From: Steroidobacteraceae bacterium | Lineage (GTDB): Bacteria; Pseudomonadota; Gammaproteobacteria; Steroidobacterales; Steroidobacteraceae | Assembly (NCBI GenBank): GCA_027531255.1 | Contig: JAPZRU010000018.1 | Span: 62,001 to 126,000 of the forward strand | DNA: 64,000 bases | Direction: 5' to 3' | Shown here: positions 26,382 through 34,646 of the stretch, piece after piece | How the letters are laid out: each line of letters begins with the position of its first letter | Position numbering within the stretch: position 1 is the first letter of the stretch | Notes under the pieces: model-generated | What the model was told of the DNA's origin: nothing | The model's database searches: none | The model's input: the letters and a program-made list of their open reading frames with translations, nothing else | Translations under genes and position numbers: made by a program

Positions 26382-27444
26382 CGGCCGCGGCCTCCGCCGG
26401 CCGCCGCAGGCGCTCCAGCTGCTCCCGGAACTGCCGGCACGGATCGGGCTCGTCCACGCGCGGCGTGAACCAGACGAAGTCGAACGCGTCCGCGGGCTCG
26501 TAGCCGGCGGGGTCGTCGCGGCCGGGCACGACCTCCACGAAGCCCACGACCAGCACGGACTCGGCACCCAGCAAGGTCGGCACGCCATAGTCGCGCCGCG
26601 CGTGGCCGTTGCCCGCGACCAGCACGGCGAGCGGCGCGGCGTCGGCCGTCGCCGCAGCCACGAGAGTCCCCGCGGCGCCGAGGGCGTCCCGCGCGCGCTC
26701 GAGAGTCGCCGCCATCGCCGCGTCGCGCAGTCGCTGCGCGTGGACCATCGGGATCGTGCGCTCCGGCGGCAGGTGGCCGCAGTGCCCGGCCACGAGATCC
26801 TCGATCAGCCGCTCGCGTCCGACGGCCGGCAACGCCGCCTCGGCGCGGGCGGCCCACGCCGCCTCGTCGGCCGCGGGTTGGCCGCCGCCCGCCAGTACGC
26901 GGATCCGCCGCGCCCCCGGGTTGCCCGCGTACACCGGGGCGCCCACGGCGTCGGCCGCCGCGAAGACGGGAGCGTACAGCGCGTAGTTCGGCCAGCCGCC
27001 CTGCGCCCAGCCGACGCGCCCACCGAGCTCGAGGCCGAAATCCGTACACTCCCGCGCGCAGGCGTCGATCGCCGACTGCGCCGGGAAGTCGAGCTGCTCC
27101 GCGACGACCGCTACGCGGCGCCCGCGCTCCGCCGCGGCCGCGATCAGCCGGCCCTGCAGGCGATGGTGCTCCGGGTTGCCGTGGCGCTCGCCGAGCAGCA
27201 GGTAACGCACCTGCGCGGCGCGCGCGAGCAGCGCCGCAGCGTCGACGAAGCGGCGTTCCCGCGTCGACCAGACGCGGCCCGCGAGCGCGTGATCGGCGTG
27301 CAGCAGGCGCACTTCCCCCGGCGCGACGCCCGTCGCCGCCGCGCTCGCCGCGAGCGGCGCGATCGCACCGAGTGCGGCGGCCGCGAGGATCGTGAGCCGC
27401 CGCACCCGCGCCCACGCCCGGTTTCGTCGCGTCGTGTCGGACAT
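26356..27444 (-). CDS. ChaN-like haem-binding / Tiki-superfamily protein
   Basis: 362 residues. A basic N-terminus and hydrophobic stretch (RRLTILAAAALGAIAPLAASAAA) form a signal peptide without a lipobox. Family motifs follow: YLLLGERHGNPEHHRLQ near residue 80, a central domain with GHCGHL, and LAVLVAGNGHARRDYGVP near residue 290. ChaN of Campylobacter is an iron-regulated lipoprotein that binds two haems; the wider superfamily includes proteases of the Tiki/TraB type with catalytic E/H pairs. Location periplasmic. It is divergent from the Dcp peptidase gene, 111 bp apart. Confidence 0.85.
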   Translation of the reverse strand: MSDTTRRNRAWARVRRLTILAAAALGAIAPLAASAAATGVAPGEVRLLHADHALAGRVWSTRERRFVDAAALLARAAQVRYLLLGERHGNPEHHRLQGRLIAAAAERGRRVAVVAEQLDFPAQSAIDACARECTDFGLELGGRVGWAQGGWPNYALYAPVFAAADAVGAPVYAGNPGARRIRVLAGGGQPAADEAAWAARAEAALPAVGRERLIEDLVAGHCGHLPPERTIPMVHAQRLRDAAMAATLERARDALGAAGTLVAAATADAAPLAVLVAGNGHARRDYGVPTLLGAESVLVVGFVEVVPGRDDPAGYEPADAFDFVWFTPRVDEPDPCRQFREQLERLRRPAEAAAVSAPAVPR

Positions 27445-27475
27445 TCGACCCTGCTCCGCGGCCCCTGCCGGCGCT

Positions 27476-27481
27476 TATGAT
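27476..27481 (+). promoter_or_regulatory. Candidate -10 box for dcp
   Basis: TATGAT in the divergent intergenic region between the ChaN-like gene and dcp. The leader would be about 70 nt. The -35 is not convincing. Confidence 0.3.
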
Positions 27482-27555
27482 GCCGCTCCGCCGCGCCCGG
27501 CGCGCGCGCCGTTCCCAAGGAACGCGTCTCGTACACGGCAGCCGCCTGGATACTC

Positions 27556-29703
27556 ATGACCAGCACACCGAGCCCCACCCCGACCGCTTCGCCCGCCGAG
27601 TCGCAGCCCGCGCCAGCCGCGCCACCCGCGGTGCTCGCCCCGTGGAGCGGCCCGTACGGCGGCTTGCCGCCGTTCGACCGCGTCGTCGTCGCGGACTTCC
27701 CGAGGGCCTTCACCGCCGCGATGCGCGAGGAACTCGACGAGATCGAGCGCATCGCGAACGACCCCGCGCCGCCGACCTTCGACAACACGATCCTCGCCTA
27801 CGAGCGCGCGGGCCGCGCGTTCGACCGCGTGGACGCGGTCTGGGACGTGCACGTCGCGAACCTGAGTACGCCGGAACTGCAGGCGATCGAGCGCGAGATG
27901 GCCCCGAAGCTCGCCGCGCACGAGGACCGCATCCGGCAGAACGCGAAGCTCTACGCGCGCATCAAGGCGGTGTACGACGCGCGCACGAAGTCCCGCCTCA
28001 CGCCCGAGCAGCAGCGGCTGGCGTGGCTGCACTACACCGGGTTCGCGCTCGCGGGCGCCGGTCTCGACGCGAAGGCCAAGGCGCGCCTCTCGGAACTGAA
28101 CCAGCGGCTCGCGGACCTCCATACGAGCTTCTCGCAGCAGATCCTCGCCGAGGAGAACGACCGCTTCCTCGTGCTCGAGTCGATGGCGGATCTCGCCGGC
28201 CTGCCCGAATCCTTCGCGGATGCGCTGGCCGCCGCCGCCGAGGCGCAGGGGCTGAAGGGCCAGTGGCTGGTGCCCAACACGCGGTCGTCGGTCGAGCCGT
28301 TCCTGACCTACTCGGACCGACGCGACCTGCGCGAGCAGGTCTGGCGCACGTTCGTGATGCGGGGTGACGACGGCGGCGCGAACGACACCAACGCGACGAT
28401 CGCCGAGATCCTGCGAATCCGCGCCGAACGCGCGCAGCTGCTCGGGTACCCGACGCACGCGCACTGGCGTCTGGCCGACACGATGGCGAAGACGCCCGAG
28501 CGCGCGATGCAACTGATGGAAGCCGTGTGGAGGCCCGCGGTCGCGCGCGTGCGCGAGGAGGTCGCCGCGCAGCAGGCCATCGCGGACGCCGAGGCGAAGG
28601 CGGCGGGTCGCGCACCTGCCCCGATCGAGCCGTGGGACTACCGCTACTACATGGAGAAGGTGCGGAAGGCGCAGTACGACCTCGACCAGAACGACGTGAA
28701 GCCGTACCTGCAGCTGGAGAAGCTGCGCGAGGGCATGTTCTGGGTCGCGGGCGAGCTCTTCGGCTTCCGCTTCGTGCCGGTCCCGGAGGGCACGGTGCCG
28801 GTGTGCCACGAGGACGTCCGTGTCTGGGAGGTGAAGGACGCCAGGGGCGCTCACGTCGGGCTCTGGTACTTCGACCCGTATGCGCGCAGGGGCAAACGCT
28901 CGGGCGCGTGGATGACGTCGTACCGCGACCAGGAGCGCGCGAACGGCGCGATCACGCCGATCGTGTCGAACAACTCGAACTTCGTGAGGCCGCGGCCCGG
29001 CGAGCCGGTGCTGATCAGCTGGGACGACGCGATCACGCTGTTCCACGAGTTCGGCCACGCGCTGCACGGGCTCGCGTCGGACGTGACCTATCCCGCGCTT
29101 TCCGGCACCGAAGTGCCGACCGACTACGTCGAGTTCCCGTCGCAGGTGCTGGAACGCTGGCTGGCCACGCCGGAGGTCCTGAGCCGGTTCGCGCTGCACT
29201 ACCGCACGGGCCAGCCGATTCCCGCGGAGCTCGTGCGCAAGATCGTCGCGACCGAGACCTTCAACCAGGGCTTCGCCACGGTGGAGTACCTGGCGAGCGC
29301 GCTCGTCGACATGCAACTGCACCTGGCCGGCGGGACGCGGATCGACCCGCGCGAGTTCGAGCGGAAGACGCTGGCCGACCTCGGCATGCCGCGCGAGATC
29401 GTCATGCGCCACCGCACGCCGCACTTCCAGCACGTGTTCGCGGGCGACGGCTATTCGGCCGGCTACTACAGCTACCTGTGGTCCGACACGATCTCGGCCG
29501 ACGCGTACGAGGCCTTCTCCGAGGCCGGCGGGCCGTACGACCCGAAGGTCGCGGCGCGGCTGAAGGAGCACGTGTACTCCGCCGGCAATACGGTCGACCC
29601 GGAAGTGGCGTACCGCGCATTCCGCGGTCGCGATCCGCGCATCGACGCGCTGATGCGCAAGCGCGGGTTCGCCGCGCCGAGCGCAGCGACGACCGGCCGC
29701 TGA
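27556..29703 (+). CDS. dcp: M3 family peptidyl-dipeptidase
   Basis: 715 residues. The N-terminal helical domain begins with the Dcp-type block (LPPFDRVVVADFPRAFTAAM), and the metalloprotease core contains H497-E-F-G-H501 (TLFHEFGHALHG) with the third zinc ligand E526 in PTDYVEFPSQ. C-terminal blocks HFQHVFAGDGYSAGYYSYLW and DAYEAF are typical of M3A. The enzyme removes C-terminal dipeptides from oligopeptides. No signal peptide is seen, only a Pro/Ala-rich N-terminal extension of about 30 residues, so it is probably cytoplasmic. E. coli Dcp is about 680 residues. Confidence 0.95.
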   Translation: MTSTPSPTPTASPAESQPAPAAPPAVLAPWSGPYGGLPPFDRVVVADFPRAFTAAMREELDEIERIANDPAPPTFDNTILAYERAGRAFDRVDAVWDVHVANLSTPELQAIEREMAPKLAAHEDRIRQNAKLYARIKAVYDARTKSRLTPEQQRLAWLHYTGFALAGAGLDAKAKARLSELNQRLADLHTSFSQQILAEENDRFLVLESMADLAGLPESFADALAAAAEAQGLKGQWLVPNTRSSVEPFLTYSDRRDLREQVWRTFVMRGDDGGANDTNATIAEILRIRAERAQLLGYPTHAHWRLADTMAKTPERAMQLMEAVWRPAVARVREEVAAQQAIADAEAKAAGRAPAPIEPWDYRYYMEKVRKAQYDLDQNDVKPYLQLEKLREGMFWVAGELFGFRFVPVPEGTVPVCHEDVRVWEVKDARGAHVGLWYFDPYARRGKRSGAWMTSYRDQERANGAITPIVSNNSNFVRPRPGEPVLISWDDAITLFHEFGHALHGLASDVTYPALSGTEVPTDYVEFPSQVLERWLATPEVLSRFALHYRTGQPIPAELVRKIVATETFNQGFATVEYLASALVDMQLHLAGGTRIDPREFERKTLADLGMPREIVMRHRTPHFQHVFAGDGYSAGYYSYLWSDTISADAYEAFSEAGGPYDPKVAARLKEHVYSAGNTVDPEVAYRAFRGRDPRIDALMRKRGFAAPSAATTGR

Positions 29704-29903
29704 CGCCCGCCACGGCCGACGGCGCGGCTCATGGGAGTCCTCGGGGTGGGCGACCGAGGCTCGCCGGCGCCGCCCCAGCCATCAAGGGTGGTACGCCGCG
29801 ACTCCGATTCAGCGCCTTCCGACCCCGCCGGCGCGGGGTTGCGCTCATGTCGGCGGCGGGGACTAACGGCTACGATGCGAGGCGGGACGAATCGGAGCAT
29901 TCC

Positions 29904-31004
29904 ATGGCGATCAAGGTGGTCGAACTGCATCACCACGCGATCCGCGTCGGGCCGACCGGCGCGGAAGTGGACGCGGTCCGCGACTTCTACGTGGACGTGC
30001 TCGGGCTCGCCGTGGACCCGGGCCGTCGCGTGCGCTCCGGCATACCGGGCCACTGGCTCGACGTCGGCGACCACGCGCAGATCCACCTGATGGGCGTGGC
30101 CGGCTGCCACGACGAGGTGAGCGGCATCGACGCCTCGGCGCCGCACGTCGCGCTGGCGGTGGCCGACATCGCGCAGGCGCGTGCGGAACTGCAGCGGCTC
30201 GGCGTTCCGCACCGCGTGCTGGAGCGTCCGCAGGGTCCGGCCGCGATGCAGGTGTTCCTGAAGGATCCGGCCGGCAACCTCGTCGAACTGCACCAGGCGG
30301 GCTTCTGCCGCTGCGTGCCGAGGTCACGGCGGGCGGAGACCGAAGGCCACGTGCGTTCGCACGGTGCGGTCATGTTCGCCGACATGCGCGGCTTCACGAC
30401 GCTCGCGGAGCGACTGCCGCCCGCCGCGGTCGTGCCGCTGCTGAACGAGTACTTCACCGTGCTGATCGACGCGACGGATGCGCACGGTGGCACCGTCTAT
30501 CACCTGGCCGGCGACGGCCTGATGGCGGGCTTCGGCGTCGAACCGGCCGACGCGGCGGATCGCGATGCCGGCGGTTTCGCGTCGCCGCACGCGGCCGCGG
30601 CGGCGAGCCACGCCGTGCAGGCCGCACGCCGGATGCTGGCGGGCTTCGGCGAGCTGGCAGGTCGCTGGAAGTCGGCGCTCGACGTGGAGACGGGCCTCGG
30701 CGTCGGCATCCACGCTGGCGAGGTGATCGCGGGCGACGTCGGCTCGCGCCTGCACCGGCGCTACACGCTGATCGGCGACACGGTGAACGTCGCCGCGCGA
30801 CTCGGTCAGCGGGCCCGCGCGGGCGAGGCGCTGTTCTCGCGCTCGGTGCAGCGCGCGGTCGAGCAGGCGGGCCTCGACTGCCCGGTGCTGCCGCTGCCGA
30901 AGCTGGTCGTGCGCGGCCGCGCGGCGCCGGTCGAGATCTGGTGCATCCCGGCCGGGGAACGAGTCGACTGGCGCGCGAACGAGCCGGCGCTGGAACCGGC
31001 CTAG
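29904..31004 (+). CDS. VOC domain-class III nucleotidyl cyclase fusion
   Basis: 366 residues. The start at 29904 has GGAG 6 nt upstream and TACGAT (29871-29876) as likely -10; ATG 29847 is an alternative. Residues 1-135 form a VOC (glyoxalase/bleomycin-resistance) domain: VELHHHAIRVG, a first beta-alpha-beta-beta-beta unit, and MQVFLKDPAGNLVELHQ with the usual metal-site glutamate. Residues about 150-335 form a class III adenylate/guanylate cyclase domain: metal aspartates D160 (MFADMRGFTTLAE) and D204 (LAGDGLMAGFG), and transition-state residues N295 and R299 (LIGDTVNVAARLG). The base-selecting lysine of adenylate cyclases is replaced by H200 in TVYHLAGDG, so the nucleotide made is uncertain. 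A ligand-sensing VOC domain controlling a cyclase is the natural inference. It overlaps the convergent peptidase stop by 4 bp. Confidence 0.85.
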   Translation: MAIKVVELHHHAIRVGPTGAEVDAVRDFYVDVLGLAVDPGRRVRSGIPGHWLDVGDHAQIHLMGVAGCHDEVSGIDASAPHVALAVADIAQARAELQRLGVPHRVLERPQGPAAMQVFLKDPAGNLVELHQAGFCRCVPRSRRAETEGHVRSHGAVMFADMRGFTTLAERLPPAAVVPLLNEYFTVLIDATDAHGGTVYHLAGDGLMAGFGVEPADAADRDAGGFASPHAAAAASHAVQAARRMLAGFGELAGRWKSALDVETGLGVGIHAGEVIAGDVGSRLHRRYTLIGDTVNVAARLGQRARAGEALFSRSVQRAVEQAGLDCPVLPLPKLVVRGRAAPVEIWCIPAGERVDWRANEPALEPA

Positions 31005-33082
31005 GTCGACTCCTTCAACTGCGCCAGGAACGTCACGAGCGTCTCGAGCCAGGCGTCGCGGTTCGGCTTCTTGCGGAAGCCGTGGCCCTCGTCCTTGGCC
31101 GCGAAGTACCACGCGTCGCCGCCGTTGGCCCGGATCGCCGCGACGATCTGCTCGGACTCGCGCGCGGGCACGCGCGGGTCGTTCAGCCCCTGCCCGATCA
31201 GCATCGGCTTCGTGATCCGGCCGGCGTTCGTCAGCGGCGAGATCCGCTGCAGGAACTCCCGCATCTTCGGATCGCGCTCGTCGCCGTACTCGACGCGCCG
31301 CAGGTCGCGACGGTAGTCCGCCGTCGCCTCGAGGAAGGTCAGGAAGTTGCTGATGCCGACCACCGAGACGCCGCCGAGCAGTCGCGCGTCGTAGTGCGTC
31401 ATGGTGGCGAGCGTCATGTAGCCGCCGTACGAGCCGCCCATCACGACGACGCGCTTCGGGTCGAGATCGGGCTGCGTCGCGATCCAGTCGAGCAGCGCCC
31501 CGATGTCCTTGACCGCGTCCTCGCGCCGGAAGCCGTTGTCGAGCGTGACGAAGGTCTTCCCGTAGCCGGTCGAGCCGCGCACGTTCGGCTCGATCACCGC
31601 GTAGCCGAGCTCGGTCGCGAGGTACTGCGTGAGCGGATCGAACCCGGGCCGCGCCTGCGCTTCCGGGCCGCCGTGGATGTCGATGACGACCGGGTGCGGC
31701 CCGGGGCCCTGCGGCCGCACGATGAACGCGGAGATCTGCCGTGGCTTGCGACCGTCACGGTCGAAGGTCGGATACGTGAACAGCTGCGCTTCCTGGAAGC
31801 GGCGGGTATCCACCGGGCCAGGCTCGCTGAAGGTCCACTGCTCGAAGGCGTGCGCCGCGAGGTCGAGCACGTGCACGTCCGAGGGCGCGCGGGCCGTGGA
31901 CCACGCGACCGCGAGGCGCCGGCCCGCGGGATCGAACTCGAGGTTCGAGATCAGTGCCGGCGCCATCGTGGGAACCAGGGCGGGCGCGGGCCGGCGCTCG
32001 CGCGTCGTGGGATCGAGCAGGTACAGCCGGCTCGCGGCGTTCTCGTTCGTGACGAACGCGACGAGCCCGGTGTTCGGTGCGACCTCGATCGACGTCACGT
32101 CCCACGGCACGTCCGCGGTCAGCACCGTCGCGCGCTGCGTGGCGGGATCCCAGTAGCGGAGCAGCTGGAACTCCGCGTCCCGGTCGCTCGAGTACCAGAC
32201 GCCGCGGCCGTCGGCGGCGAAGCGCGCGTCGCCGATCGCGACGCGCTCGCCGCGGCGCGGCGGATCGACCGGCGTACGCGTGCCGCTCGCGAGATCGAGC
32301 ACGTACAGGTGGTCCTCGTTGACGGACACGGAGTTGATCACCAGCAGCGCCGAGTCGTCCGGGGCCCAGTCGAGCACCGACCACAGGCGCTGCTGCCCGT
32401 CGAGCACCATCCGCGGCGCGATGCGCGCGATCGGGTCCGCGACCCACAGGTCGTAGCTGCGGCCGTCGCGCGCGGTGGAGCTGTAGGCGTAGCGCGTGCC
32501 GTCGTTCGACCAGCGCACGCTGCCGTGCTGCCCGCGGCCGGAGGTCAGCCGCACCGCTCCGGGCGCGTCGTAGCGCTGGAACCAGACCTGGAAGTTCTCG
32601 TCGCCGCCGGTGTCCTTCGTGAACAGGAAGCCGCCGCGGGCGGCGGTGGGCGCGGGTCGCGCGCTGCCGACCGGTTCGCGGAAGAAGGTCAGCTGGCGGC
32701 GCGCGCCGCCCGCGCGGTCGACGACGTGGATCTGCGCGGCGTCGCCGAAGCGCGTCGAGATCAGCAGGCGGCCGTCGTGGGTCCAGCCGGCGAGCCCGGC
32801 GCTGCGGGCGTTCAGGTACGCGTCGAGCCGCTCCTTCACGACCGCAGGCACTTCGGGCACGTTCTCGAGGATCAGCGAACCGCGCTCGACGCGGGTGACC
32901 GCGGCGGCTGCGGACGACGCGGCGGCTGCGGGCGACGGGGCGACGGCCGGAGCCGCCGGCGCCGCGGCTGGGGCGACGGCCGGAGCCGCCGCCAGGGCCG
33001 GCGCGCCGACGAACAGGGTGGCGAGCGCACACAGCGTAGCGGCGACCGGCAGGGTCGACCGGAGCGGGATCGATCTCGACAT
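31001..33082 (-). CDS. S9 family prolyl oligopeptidase-like peptidase
   Basis: 693 residues. A signal peptide (about residues 1-32) leads into an Ala/Pro-rich linker (to about residue 62), a seven-bladed beta-propeller (about 65-430) and an alpha/beta-hydrolase domain. The catalytic triad is S551 (MGGSYGGYM), D635 (GQGLNDPRVP) and H667 (KDEGHGFRKK). It is secreted to the periplasm and cleaves short peptides, probably after proline or as an acylaminoacyl/dipeptidyl peptidase. A Shine-Dalgarno AGGAG sits 10 nt upstream of the ATG. Confidence 0.94.
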   Translation of the reverse strand: MSRSIPLRSTLPVAATLCALATLFVGAPALAAAPAVAPAAAPAAPAVAPSPAAAASSAAAAVTRVERGSLILENVPEVPAVVKERLDAYLNARSAGLAGWTHDGRLLISTRFGDAAQIHVVDRAGGARRQLTFFREPVGSARPAPTAARGGFLFTKDTGGDENFQVWFQRYDAPGAVRLTSGRGQHGSVRWSNDGTRYAYSSTARDGRSYDLWVADPIARIAPRMVLDGQQRLWSVLDWAPDDSALLVINSVSVNEDHLYVLDLASGTRTPVDPPRRGERVAIGDARFAADGRGVWYSSDRDAEFQLLRYWDPATQRATVLTADVPWDVTSIEVAPNTGLVAFVTNENAASRLYLLDPTTRERRPAPALVPTMAPALISNLEFDPAGRRLAVAWSTARAPSDVHVLDLAAHAFEQWTFSEPGPVDTRRFQEAQLFTYPTFDRDGRKPRQISAFIVRPQGPGPHPVVIDIHGGPEAQARPGFDPLTQYLATELGYAVIEPNVRGSTGYGKTFVTLDNGFRREDAVKDIGALLDWIATQPDLDPKRVVVMGGSYGGYMTLATMTHYDARLLGGVSVVGISNFLTFLEATADYRRDLRRVEYGDERDPKMREFLQRISPLTNAGRITKPMLIGQGLNDPRVPARESEQIVAAIRANGGDAWYFAAKDEGHGFRKKPNRDAWLETLVTFLAQLKEST

Positions 33083-33095
33083 CGTCGTCGGACTC

Positions 33096-34646
33096 CTAGG
33101 GCTGCGGTCGCGGCCCGAACACTTCGGCCGCGTCGGGATAGAGCTCGACCAGCACCTCGACGCCGGCGGCGCGCAGTTCGGCGCCGAGCCGGTCGGCGAG
33201 CGGTGGGTCGGAGACCCCGACGTTAACCGGCGCGTCGCCGGCCGTCATCTGCGCGCCCGCCCACAGCGCCGCGAGTCGCGGCCGCCGGCGCTCGACCGCG
33301 GCGCGCGCGGCGGCGCGCCACGCGTCCGGGACGGGCACCGCGCGGAACGCGCCGCGCCCGCGGCCGAAGTGCGCGACCGCGAGGTAGCGGACCAGCGCCG
33401 CGGCGAACCGTTCGTCCAGGAACGCGGGCGACCAGCGCACCTCGCCGACGTCGCGCCCGCGGGCGAGGTTCCAGGCCTTCGCGGCGCCGCGCGCGCCGAA
33501 GGCGCCCAGCAGGCCGCCGAGCACGGCGCCCGCGCCGAATGTCAGCCCGCCCGCAGCGACGTCGGCGGCGAGACCGCCGAGCGCGCCCGACACGAGGCCG
33601 CCGAGCACCCCGGCCGACTGCGGGTCCACCGGCCGGTCCACCGCGAGGTCGCGGGCGATGGCCTCGAGGATCTCGGCGCTCGCGCGCCCGTCGAGGCAGT
33701 GCAGCCGCACGAGTTCGTCGGTCGCCGCGCGCACGCGCGCATCGAGGCGGCCGGCGAGCGCGTCGCGCGCCGCGAGTTCCTCCGGCGACTCGGCCGCAGC
33801 GCCGGCCCCGAGGCGGCCGAGCCACGCGCGCGCCCGCTCCTGCAGCCCGGGATCCCCGAGCCGCTCGCGGTCGTGCGCGAGCGCGGCCAGCTGGCCGCCC
33901 AGCACGCGCATCGAGCGCTCGAACGTGTCGAGCCGCCGCTCGCGCCACGCGACGAGCAGCCGCGTCCACGCCGCGCGCCTGGGCGCAGGCACGTGGGGCG
34001 CGAGCCGCGCGAGCAGCACGTGCTCCTGGACCCAGCAGCGCGTGAACGCGTCGAGCGGCAGCACGTCGACGACGCGCACCGGCGCACGTTCCAGCCGCTC
34101 GCGCCAGCGCCGCACGTCGGCGGCGGGGTCGGTGGCGCCTGCCTCGCCGAGTTGGTTCAGCACTACGCAGACCGGTTTGCCGAGCCAGTCGAGGATCTCT
34201 AGCTCCGGCTCGACGTAGGCGGCCGAGTGCGGATCCTCCGCGGCACTCGCGACGTAGAGCACGAGATCGGCCGAGTCGCGCGCCGCCCTCAGCGCCTGCT
34301 GGCTGCTCCAGAACGGGCGGTCGGTCCAGCGGTCCCAGACGGCCGACAGGAACCAGCCCAGCGGGTTGGCGCGGCCGCGCAGTCTCCGCAGCAGGCGCAC
34401 GCTGTCGCCGAAGCCGGGCGTGTCCCACAGCACCAGCGCATCGCCGGCCGACGATTCGAGCGCGACGTACGAGTTCGCGAAGTCGGTGACGTGCGCGCGA
34501 TCGGCGACCTCGCCGACGTCGCGCTCGAGCCACGTGCGCGCGAGCGTGGTCTTCCCGGCGTTGGTGTGCGACACGAGCGCGACGTGCACCTGTCGCGGCG
34601 CGCCGGCGTCGACCTCCACCCCGGCGTCGGTCCGCCTGTCGTTCAC
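33096..34646 (-). CDS. GTPase / DUF3482 protein
   Basis: 516 residues from a GTG overlapping the upstream stop. The N-terminal GTPase domain shows G1 VSHTNAGKTTL (K32), G3 LWDTPGFGDS and a G4 variant VLNQLG in place of NKxD. The C-terminal DUF3482 region includes a long glycine-rich hydrophobic stretch (about residues 350-400, GVLGGLVSGALGGLAAD) that could insert in or lie on the membrane. It always pairs with DUF2868, as here, and the two are translationally coupled (GTGA). Function of the pair unknown; a membrane-remodelling or transport role is speculative. Confidence 0.88.
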   Translation of the reverse strand: MNDRRTDAGVEVDAGAPRQVHVALVSHTNAGKTTLARTWLERDVGEVADRAHVTDFANSYVALESSAGDALVLWDTPGFGDSVRLLRRLRGRANPLGWFLSAVWDRWTDRPFWSSQQALRAARDSADLVLYVASAAEDPHSAAYVEPELEILDWLGKPVCVVLNQLGEAGATDPAADVRRWRERLERAPVRVVDVLPLDAFTRCWVQEHVLLARLAPHVPAPRRAAWTRLLVAWRERRLDTFERSMRVLGGQLAALAHDRERLGDPGLQERARAWLGRLGAGAAAESPEELAARDALAGRLDARVRAATDELVRLHCLDGRASAEILEAIARDLAVDRPVDPQSAGVLGGLVSGALGGLAADVAAGGLTFGAGAVLGGLLGAFGARGAAKAWNLARGRDVGEVRWSPAFLDERFAAALVRYLAVAHFGRGRGAFRAVPVPDAWRAAARAAVERRRPRLAALWAGAQMTAGDAPVNVGVSDPPLADRLGAELRAAGVEVLVELYPDAAEVFGPRPQP

